Shown here: in pieces, positions 1 through 9,900 of the stretch
How the letters are laid out: every line of letters starts with the position of its first letter
Position numbering within the stretch: position 1 is the first letter of the stretch
Source: Goniomonas avonlea
Lineage: Eukaryota; Cryptophyceae; Goniomonadida; Goniomonadaceae
Assembly: GCA_003573635.1 (NCBI GenBank)
Contig: QUTJ01031357.1
Location: forward strand, 1-11,073
Reading direction: 5' to 3'
DNA length: 11,073 nucleotides
Translations under genes and position numbers: made by a program
The notes under the pieces: generated by a model
What the model saw: only the letters and a program-made list of their open reading frames with translations
The model's database searches: none
What the model was told of the DNA's origin: nothing

Positions 1-951
1 ACGTGGGACTCACCGAACACAGCCCGCCCTGAGGGCCCCTGTTGACAGTGAAAGTGACAGACGCAGTCCCGGGAGCGGCGTTATCTGCAGAAGCCAAGCA
101 CTGGACAGTGTAGGTCTCACCCTCACGGAAGGACCCGGCTTCAGCGACCCATGCAAGACCAGCACTCAGGACACGGAAGGCCGGAGTGGTGGTGCCTTGG
201 GTCACGTTCCACTGGTACGTCACGCCTGATGACAGCTCTCCGCCACGAACACGCAGCGAGAAGCGTGAATTAGCGCTGATCTTGCGAGCGGAAAGGGTGT
301 CCAACGATACATCGACCGACCTCTCAGAAAGCAGCGTGAACGCTGCAGTAGTCGTATCACTTCGCCCATCTTTTGAAACCCTCAGCGTCATCTGGATCAC
401 CCCCGTGGAGACAAACGAAACACGGGGAATTGTGATGTTACACAGCCGTGACAACGGCAGTGTCGGACACAATCTCGAGTTCGAGTCAAGAGCTGTGCAG
501 GTCCACTCGCAGCTAAAGGGAGTTGGCGACTGGTCAGGATCCACAGACCCACTCTCAAGTACCAGGTCGCGCAACACTGAATGCGTTCGCGAACCTCCTC
601 GAATCAAGGCAAGCAAGGGCTGCGCAGCAGCGTACAGGAGCACCTCCCTTACTGCTGGAGACTGGGGGAACGCACTGAACCAGGCAGTGAGGCGAAGGGA
701 CCCGGTCTCCCCGAGCTGAAGCAACGACGGAGACACAGACACCTCAAGCTGGGATTCAACACTGAACACTCGGGTTCCGTTGGACACCAAGACCTCCCAG
801 CGCACTTTCAGAGCAAGACGCTCAACGCACTCCACCACCGGAGGGACGAACAGAGCACTGACAATACGGGGGGCGCCGCGATGGAGATCGAGCTTTGCCG
901 ACCCAGCAATGGTGATGTCAGGCGGTGGCAATGAGTCACTGGCGCAGATAT
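1..951 (-). CDS. REJ (receptor for egg jelly)-like exon, 3' end beyond the window
   Basis: After a good acceptor (pyrimidine-rich tract then CAG, 953-952) this exon is open for 317 residues to base 1. It has no start codon of its own because it is internal. Two stretches are typical of REJ domains in polycystin-1-family and sea-urchin sperm receptors: around residues 113-151 an ALIRGG motif is followed by DLVLESGSVDPD and FSCEWTC, matching the family pattern of a Gly-Gly, an L-x-G-S-x-D-P-D loop and a W-x-C; around residues 304-315 NRGPQGGLCSVSP matches the N-x-P-x-G-G-x-C-x-V-x-P signature. YQWNV (246-250) and a YTVQCLAS strand (281-288) lie between them. Sequons occur at about residues 58, 172 and 249. 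In polycystins REJ sits before a GAIN/GPS site, PLAT and membrane helices; whether these follow here lies outside the window. Confidence 0.8.
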
Positions 952-3900
952 CTGAAAGAGATATCGGATCAGTCATACAGTGTGACTGAGTGCGGTAGTT
1001 GCAATAACAAGGTGACACACGGTGAGAAGTGTGAAAAAAAGAGGACTTCAGCGAAAACCAGACTCGAGGGGCGACAGAACAACTGGTTACACAGTTTTGA
1101 AGTCAATCTAGATCTCGGTCATTATCCGTTTGTAATCAATGACTAAAACATCACTTGAAAATGTGTAACTCTCGAGTGCATGTTGCGAGCGAACTCACCA
1201 GTGCAAGGGCCGCCATCAGCTCCAGTATACCCCTTGTCACATTTGCACTGGGTGGGGGACCCACTGCCTGGTGCACTGCCAGCGTTGGCGGGACAGCTGT
1301 CACACGTGCTTGTTGTCAGCCCAGTGGCAGTCTTGTAGGTGTTGGCAGCACAGTTGCTACAAGGGCCTGCGCCACTTCCTGTCTTGTACTTGCCAGCAAC
1401 GCACGCTGCAAGTGTACGTCAGTCCAAGGCTGGAGAGTTATCACTACAAAACAACCCACCTGTGCACGCAGAGCCATCAGCTCCAGTGTACCCCGCGTCA
1501 CACTTGCACGTTGCGCTGCCAGCCTCAGAGCTCGAGAAGGCAGGGCAGTTGCCGCAGGTGTCGCCCACCTGACCGGTTTCGGTCTTGAACTTACCAGCAG
1601 CACAGCTTGTGCAGGCTGCCGCACCAGGGGCTGGTTTGAACCTTCCTGCTGCGCATGCTGCCCGTGGCAATTAGCAAACTGACTAGGAAACACCCAAGGT
1701 GGACCGTGACCCACCTGTGCACGCGGAGCCATCAGGCCCAGTGTACCCCGCGTTACACTTGCACGTTGTGCTGCCAGCCTCAGAGCTCGAGAAAGGTGGG
1801 CAGTTGTCGCAGGTGTCGCCCGCCTGACCGGTCTCGGTCTTGAACTTACCGGCAGCACAGCTTGTGCAGGCTGCCGCACCAGGGGCTGGTTTGAACGTGC
1901 CTGCTGCGCATGCTGCACGTGGCAATTAGCAAACTGACTAGGAAACACACGACATGACCAAGGTGGACTGTGACCCACCTGTGCACGCAGAGCCATCAGG
2001 CCCAGTGTACCCTGCGTTGCACTTGCACGTTGCGCTGCCAGTCTCAGAGCTCGAGAAGGCAGGGCAGTTGCCGCAGGTGTCGCCCACCTGACCGGACTCG
2101 GTCTTGAACTTACCGGCAGCACAGCTTGTGCAGGCTGCCGCACCAGGGGCCGGTTTGAACCTTCCTGCTGCGCATGCTGCACGTGGCAATTAGCAAACAG
2201 GTGGAGGGACATGTCGTGCAGACTGCGGTCTACCTGTGCACGTGGCGCCGTCAGCTCCGGTGTACCCTGCGTTACACTTGCACACGGCGCTCCCAGGTGG
2301 ACTCTGCGAATCCCTGGGGCAGTTGTCGCATGCCGTCTGCGCGGGTGATGCCTGGTACTTGTTTGCCTCGCAGTCTGCACACCCGGTGGCACTCTTGTAT
2401 TTGCCCGCAACACACTCTGTTGACGACCGGTCAGTGGCACACGGGACCAACTCGGGATGAAACTCCTCGTGTCACCAGTGAGGCAGGTGGCAGGGGACTC
2501 CATTAGACACGTGGCCGGCTGGTAGACAATGGTGACAGGCAGTTGAAAGTGTCGTCACGTGACTGGTACAAAATTGCAAACACTGACAGCCAGGTGTGCA
2601 AGTAGACCCACCGCCACAGCAAGAATCAGGTGAAACCAATGACATGACCTTACCGTTCGCGAGGGAGGTCAAGGGTGGCGTGGTGTTTGGCATTGTGGAC
2701 CCTGTCGTTGTTGGGACAGTTGTTGGTACTGCAGGGGACTCGATTAGACACGTGGCCGAATCGTGACAGGCAGTTGAAAGTGGTGCCACGTGACTGGTAC
2801 AAAATTGCAAACGCTGACAGCCAGGTGTGCAATGACAGTGACTCGTAGACCCACCGCCACAGAACAGCAAAAATCAGGCAATCATTAAGCCAATGACATG
2901 AACTCACCTTTCGCGAGAGAGGTTGAGGGCGGCGTGGTGTTTGGCAGTGTGGACACTGGCGTTGTCGGGACAGTTGTTGGTACTGCAGGGGACACCATTA
3001 AACACGGAGCTGGCTGGTAGACAGTGGCGACAGGTAGCTATGTGTCGTCACGTGACCGGTTCAAAATTGCAAACACTGGCAGCCAGGTGTGCTAAGGCCG
3101 TGCTTGGTAGACACAACACCTGATGCAGGCACAGGGACACTGCCCGACCGCGGTGGTGGGTGACAAACCAAAAAAGGCTTTGACAGGCCAAGCCTCAAAG
3201 CCCCAGGAAGCAGTCAAGGATAAATGCACGGTGCTCTCTGCGAGGAATGTTTACCTGAGGCCACTCCCAGCACAGCCGCACTCATGGCCGTGGTGCCAAT
3301 GGCCACCGTCCCGGAACACGATATCGTTGGTACCACCGCCGACTGGACTCCAGCAGGGTTGGTCACGACAATGCTGATGTCAGTCGTCGACCACAAGGGT
3401 AACGCCATTGTCAGCACCAGCTGTCCGGTGCTCTGTGTCCACGATCCCGTGCTTCCAAACCTGGCTGCCCCCGCTCCCGAGACAGTCAGCTGCGAGTCTG
3501 GAGTCTGGGTGCCAGTCAGCCCACTGATGGTCACCATGTGGCCAGCGGCGAGGTCGGTGCTTGGTCGAAGGACAAAGCTCAGCGTGTTGAGTGCCCCTGC
3601 GGCACAGAAGGCGGCATCAGAGGAACATCAAACAGAGCACACGCAGCAGTAGCACAGCGGTGACCTGCGCACCTGGTGACGTACTGCTTTCGAAGCTAAA
3701 CCTGGTAGACCAGCTCGCGCCAGCCGCTCCCAGCACAGCCGTGCTCATGACCGTGGTGTCAATCTTCACTGTTCCTGAGCACGTGATCCTTGGGGTCACA
3801 GGAGACTGCGGCCCCGCAGGGTTGGTCACGACTACACTGATGTTTGTGGTCGACCCAGAAGGCACCACCAANNCNGNNGTCAGCACCAGNTGTCCGNTGC

Positions 3901-6900
3901 NCNGTGTCCACGCGCCAGTGTTCCCAACCCTGGCTGCCCCCACTCCAGAGACAGTCAGCTGCGAGTCTGGAGTCTGGGTGCCCGTCAGCCCACTGATGGT
4001 CACCATGTGGCCAGCCGCGAGGTCGGTGCTTGGTCGAAAGACAAAGCTCAACATGTTGAATGCTCCTGCGCCACAATGGCTCAAGTTAGGACACACAAAA
4101 CAGGGAAGGGACCAAGGCATACCTGGGGACGCGGTGCTCTCTGAGTTGAACCTTGAGGACCAGCTCGCGCCAGTCGCTCCCAGCACCGCCGCACTCATGA
4201 CCGTGGTGCCAATCGTCACTGCCCCTGAACACGAGATCGTTGGAGTCACAGCAGACTGCGGCCCCGCAGGGTTGGTCACGACTACACTGATGTTTGTGGT
4301 CGACCCAGAAGGCACCGCCAATCTTGTAGTCAGCACCAGCTGTCCAGAAGTCTGTGTCCACGCGCCAGTGTTCCCAACCCTGGCTGCCCCAGCTCCGGAG
4401 ACGGTCAGCTGCGAGTCTGGGGTCTGGGTGCCAGTCAGCCCACTGATGGTCACCAGGTGGCCAGCGGCGAGGTCGGTGCTTGGTTGGAACACAAGCATCA
4501 GCGAGTTTGATGCTCCTGCCAGGAAGAAAGAGTATTCAGCGCGATACGGGCCCCAGCAAGGTCACTCTTGTACATTAGCCATGATACAGACAATTGAAAT
4601 CAGGCAACTGGACAACAGGATACTCTACTCACCTGGGGATGTGGTGCTCTCTGAGNTGATCCTGATGGACCAGCTCGCGCCGGCCGCTCCCAGCACAGCC
4701 GTGTTCATAGCCATTGCGCCAATCGCCACTGCTCCCGAACACGAGATTGATGGAGAAACATCAGGCTGCGGCCCCGCAGGGTTGGTCACGACAACACTGA
4801 CGTCTGTGCTTGACCAAGACGGCAACACTGATCCCGCCGTCAGCACCAGCTGTCCGGTGTTCTGAGTCCATGCGCCAGTGTTCCCAACCCTGGCTGCCCC
4901 CGCTCCCGAGACAGTCAGCTGCGAGTCTGGAGTCTGGGTGCCCGTCAGCCCACTGATGGTCACCAGGTGGCCAGCCGCAAGGTCGGTGCTTGGTCGAAAG
5001 ACAAAGCTGAGTGTGTTCGACGCTCCTGCCCCACAGAGAGGGTTCAGCCAGCATCGCGATGACCCGACAGTGCAAAATATACAATGGAACACTCACAAAA
5101 GCAAGAAGCGAACAACGTCTGCGCACCTGGGGAAGCATTGCTCTCTGAGTTCGTCTTGATCAACCAGTCCGCACCGGCCCCTCCCAACATGGCCGTACTC
5201 ATGGCAGTGGTTCCAATTTTCACCGTCCCCGAGCACAAGATCATTGGGGTCACAGCAGGCTGCGGCCGCGCTGGGTTGGTCACAACAATGCTGATGTTTG
5301 TGCTTGACAGAGCGGGGACCTCAGACCCCGTTGTCAGCACCAGCTGTCCAGAGGCCTGGGTCCATGCCGCAGTGTTTCCAACCACCGCCGCCCCTGCTCC
5401 CACAACAGCTAGCTGCGAGTTCCAGGTCTGTGTGCCAGTCAGCCCGATGATGGTCAGCACGTGGCCGGCTGCGAGGTTGATACTTGGTTGGAACGCAAAG
5501 CTCAGCGTGTTCAACGCTCCTGTGCAACAGTGAGTGTACTGTCACAAAAAATGATGAACACCCAACAGAGCAGAGCCTTCTCTCAACTTTGTATGAGCAT
5601 GCAAACACACCTGGGGACGTGGTACTCTCCGAGCAGGTCCGAATGACCCAACTCGCGCCGGCCGCTCCCAGCACAGCCGCACTCATGACCGTGGTGCCAA
5701 TTGTCACTGATCCCGAGCACGAGATCGTTGGGGTCACAGCAGACTGCGGCCCCGCAGGGTTGGTCACAATTACACTGATGTCAGTCGTCGGCCCAGAAGG
5801 CACCATCGATCCCGTAGTCAACACCAGCAGTCCGGTGTTCTGTGTCCATGCGCCAGTGTTCCCAACCCTGGCTGCCCCCGNTCCAGAGACAGTCAGCTGC
5901 GAGTCTGGAGTCTGGGTGCCAGTCAGCCCACTGATGGTCACCATGTGGCCAGCNGCGAGGTCNGTGCTTGGTCGAATGACAAAGCTCAGCGTGTTGAATG
6001 CTCCTGTGAAAGAGGGAGCGTCAGGTGACCTCATCCTCTCCAACACGTTCCATGCTATGGAATGTGTCACCAAACACACCTGGGGACGTGGTGCTCTCTG
6101 AGCCGAACCTTGAGGACCAGCTCGCACCAGTCGCTCCCAACACGGCTGCACTCATGGCCGTGGTGCCAATTGTGACTGTCCCAGAGCATGAAATAGTTGG
6201 GGTCACAGCAGACTGAGGCGCCACAGGGTTGATCACAACGGCACTGATATTTGTGGTCGACCCAGAAGGCAAAACCAACACCGTAGTCAGCACCAGCTGT
6301 CCAGAAGTCTGTGTCCACGCGCCAGTGTTCCCAACCCTGGCTGCCCCCGCTCCCGAGACAGTCAGCAGCGAGTCTGGAGTCTGGGTGCCAGTCAGCCCAT
6401 TGATGGTCACCATGTGGCCAGCGGCGAGGTCGGCGCTTGGTTGAAAGGCAAAGCTCAGCGTGTTGAATGCTCCTGCAAGGCAGGTCAGCTTCCACAGCGC
6501 TGGGCGTAAGCACACAACACCAATAACCACGCAACGGTTGCTTTACCACAGAAACATAAAAAGGCAGAGAACACGAGCATCGACACCTGGAGACGTGGTG
6601 CTCTCGNAACTGGTGCTCAAGGACCAAGCTGCTCCCAGCACAGCCGTACCCATAGCAGTGTTGTCGATTGCCACAGGTCCTGAACACGAGATTGTTGGGG
6701 TCACAGCAGACTGCGGCCCCGCAGGGTTGGTCACGACAACACTGATGTTTGTGGTCGACCCAGAAGGCAAAATCAATCCCGTCGTCAGCACCAGCTGTCC
6801 GGTGCTCTGTGTCCACGATCCCGTGCTTCCAAACCTGGCTGCCCCAGCTCCCAAGACAGTCAGTTGGGAGTCGGGGGTCTGGGTGCCAGTCAGCCCACTG

Positions 6901-9900
6901 ATGGTCACCATGTGGCCAGCCGCGAGGTCGATGCTTGGTCGAAGGACAAAGCTCAGCGTGTTCAATGCCCCTGTGGCACAAAAAGCCTCAGGTCAGCTTC
7001 TTGAGGACTCTGGACAAACAACAGAACTGTCACACAATCAAACATCACCCTCACCTGGGGAGGTGGAGCTCTCTGCATTGAGGAAAGTGGACCAGCTCGC
7101 GCCAGTCGCTCCCAGCACAGCCGTACTCATGAATGTGGTGTCAATTGTTACTGTTCCCGAGCACAGGATTGTCGGGGTCACAGCAGGCTGCGGTCCTGCA
7201 GGGTTGGTCACGACAACACTGATATTTGTGGTCGACCCAGAAGGCAACATCAATCCCGTCGTCAGCACCAGCTGTCCGGTGTTCTGTGTCCACGCGCCAG
7301 TGTTCCCAACCCTGGCTGCCCCCGCTCCCAAGACAGTCAGCTGCGAGTCTGGAGTCTGGGTGCCAGTCAGCCCACTGATGGTCACCAGGTGGCCAGCCGC
7401 AACGTCGGTGCTTGGTCGAAAGACAAAGCTCAACGTGTTGGATGCCCCTGCGGCACAGAAAGCGTCAGGTCAGTTTTGCGGCATCCAGAAGACAAGACCT
7501 CAAGATTCAACAAGACCAAGTACAGAACGAGAACGAACCTGGGGATCTTGCACCCTCTGAATTGAGTCTAGTAGCCCAGCTCGCGCCGGCCGCTCCCAGC
7601 ACAGCCGTGCTCATGACCGTGGTGCCAATCTTCACTGATCCTGAGCACGTGATCATTGGGGTCACAGCAGACTGCGGCGCCGCAGGGTTGGTCACGACAA
7701 CACTGATGTCAGTCGTCGACCCAGAAGGCACCGCCAATCTCGTAGTCAGCACCAGCTGTCCGGTGCTCTGTGTCCACGATCCCGTGTTTCCAACCCTGGC
7801 TGCCCCAGCTCCGGAGACAGTCAGCTGCGAGCCTGGAGTCTGGGTGCCAGTCAGGCCACTGATGGTCACCAGGTGGCCAGCCGCAACGTCGGTGCTTGGT
7901 CGAAAGACAAAGCTCAGTGTGTTGAATGCCCCTGCAGCACAACCAGTGTCAGATCAGTTTCTGTAATCCACAAGACCACAACATAACGGGAGTGGAAGCA
8001 CTGACTGAGACCATGCACACCTGGGGATCTTGCACCCTCTGAATTGAGTCTAGTGGGCCAGCTCGCACCAGTCGCTCCCAGCACAGCAGTACTCATTGCC
8101 GTGGTGCTAATCGGCACTGTTCCCAAGCCCGAGATTCTTGGGGTCACAGCAGACTGCGGCCCCGCAGGGTTGGTCACGACAACACTGATGTCAGTCGTGA
8201 ACCCAAAAGGTACCACTGACACTGCTGTCAGCACCAGCTGTCCGGTGCTCTGTGTCCACGCGCCAGTGTTCCCAAACCTGGCTGCCCCCGCTCCAGAGAC
8301 AGTCAGCTGCGAGTCTGGAGTCTGGGTGCCAGTCAGCCCACTGATGGTCACGATGTGGACGTCAGTGCTTGGGCGAAGCTGGAAGCTCAGCGTATTCAAT
8401 GCCCCTGCAGCTAGCATTCAGTCGACACTGCCACCACGTGAACCAACAACATGCCGATATGAACCCGACAACGAGACCACGACACCACAAGGCAACATGA
8501 ACCGAGGAATGTGGTGACCATGCACACCTGGAGACGTTGTGCTTTCCAAATTGCTAGTAATCCAGAAGGCGGGAGCTGCAGTCCCAGTTAACATTGGATC
8601 AAAGTTATACGGCAAATCGCTGGGAAACCCAACGGTTATGCAAATTATAAATCCAATAATATTGTTTCCAAATCGCTTTTGCTCGGACTGGTTCATTTCA
8701 CATGAAGAGTCTTTGCTCGAAGATCTATGAGACAGAGATGCTGACACAGGTCACAATCCGGAAAAACTTCGAGTTGACCTTGCTGATGCAGAGAAGGAGG
8801 AAGCTAGAGAAGAGGAAACTTCCCATCTTTTTGCTTGTTGGTTCGGAAAAGAGATCCACAATCCAACGCCCCCCCCCCTCTTTCTGGCTGTGTCTCCATG
8901 CAAAACAATACGCGATCTCGTGTTGGCACGACTTAAACGCAAGGACACAGAGACTGAGACACAGGGGCAGAGACTGAAAGAATCACTGAGATTCAGACAC
9001 AGAGGCAAGAAGGGTAGAATTGCGGGGAGTCAGGTGCTGTCTCAGTCAAGGTCGCCAGTCTATGCCTCTGCTGCTCTCTTTCCTCCCATCTCTTTGACTC
9101 TTCGGCCTCACTCTGCTTTTCACTCGTTTTCTCTCCTCTTTTCTCTGGCCTGTTTTCATTGCTGTTGTCCCTCTCTTCGCTCCCTTTCTCTCACGCCCTC
9201 TCACTCCATCCCTCTCTCTCTCTCTCTCTCTATCTCTATCTCTCGCTCAATTTCTCTCCTCCCCCTCTCCCACCTCTCCCTCGCAACTACCCAGCTGACT
9301 GCCCCTGTTTACGAAAATGAACTTGTGTAGATTGTATGTCCGACGAAAAAAAAGGGAGATGCAAACTGTGTTGCTTGCGTAACGATTCGGAAACTGCAAG
9401 ATCTGGTGTCTAAGATCGAGGAATCCAAAACAGCGCCCGCACGCACGTACCACCGAGGAACAGCGAGTGAATGTTTCCAGCAGCGATGGCCGTGGCCCCC
9501 GCCACACCCACCACCTCCACCGCCGTGTGCCTGTTCGTTGTAGTGCCGTCGCCCAGCTGCCTGTAGTCGTTGCGCCCGACGGCCTGGACCGTGCCGTTGC
9601 CTGTGTTAGGTAGGTCAAGGGATGCCTCACCAGCCATTGCTGAAGAAAGGCGCAGTAACGGTACTCCGTTTCCCCAAAGGCAGTGTCCTTTTCGCAAACA
9701 TCATATCTATTGTCACCGCTACTCTTGAGATACCTCCGATGACGACCTACCCGACGTGCTGGACACAAGCAGGAATGGGTTTGGTTCTTGTCAACAGGAG
9801 AAGCAAAACATCCCTCGCTCGGCACGGTCACCTGTTCTCACTGGCGTTGCAGGAACAACCACCTGAGTGTCTGGGTTCCAGGAACATGATGCCCGCGGGC

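Larger units (their letters stand above)
1199..2416 (-). repeat. Five-exon tandem array of cysteine-rich modules
   Basis: Five exons of 183, 198, 198, 198 and 207 bases repeat at about 240-265-base intervals, separated by introns of 57, 66, 57 and 54 bases. Exons B, C and D are near-identical; A and E are divergent flanks. This pattern indicates central expansion by unequal crossing-over or gene conversion between copies. Confidence 0.85.
2497..3092 (-). repeat. Triplicated intron / linker-exon unit, period about 254 bases
   Basis: A block containing ctggtacaaaattgcaaac, the palindrome gtcacgtgac and gacagccaggtgtgc occurs three times, at about 2497-2645, 2736-2900 and 2989-3092. Two copies are followed on the minus strand by a 75-base linker exon. 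The third (2497-2645) runs into the region of cysteine-rich exon E, where an expected third linker exon is absent. Confidence 0.8.
3255..8404 (-). repeat. Eleven-copy tandem exon array of an unnamed ~131-residue module
   Basis: Copies begin every 450-510 bases. Eight exons are exactly 393 bases, two are 384 and one is 342. Conserved blocks in order are GAxNTLSF, PSTDLAAGHxVTISGLTGTQ, TPDSQLTVSGAGAA, GNTGxWTQxTGQLVLT, STTNISVVVTNPAGPQSAVT, TISCSGTVxIGTT, MSTAVLGAAGASW and SESTTSPG. Alternating hydrophobic positions suggest a beta-sandwich. I do not recognise a named family; similar LTGTQTPD-type repeats are, to my knowledge, known in large proteins of several protists. Introns between copies are 57-117 bases. 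A role as a rigid extracellular spacer is inference only. Confidence 0.88.

Noticed and set aside
186-719. Plus-strand open frame opposite the REJ exon
   Set aside because: No domain is visible, and the minus strand in the same place gives a continuous REJ-like sequence with a good splice acceptor.
1316-2503. Minus-strand open frame of 395 codons through the cysteine-rich region
   Set aside because: It crosses introns and is shifted relative to the frame that yields the eight-cysteine modules. It gives an Arg/Gln/Ala-rich sequence without domain features.
1199-3596. Tandem direct repeats as a CRISPR array or integron cassettes
   Set aside because: The repeat units are long, coding and bounded by splice sites; there are no short identical repeats with unique spacers, nor an integrase.
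3591-4865. Long plus-strand open frame (about 424 codons) across several array modules
   Set aside because: It is antisense to the modules and runs straight through their introns. Its repeats mirror the minus-strand exons; GC-rich repeated codons avoid stops on the opposite strand.
6460-7560. Plus-strand open frame of about 366 codons
   Set aside because: Same antisense shadow over M2-M4. The minus strand has exact splice sites and constant exon lengths, while the plus frame has no recognisable domain.
8890-9330. Plus-strand open frame rich in Ser, Leu and Pro
   Set aside because: It is translation of the CT-rich low-complexity tract.
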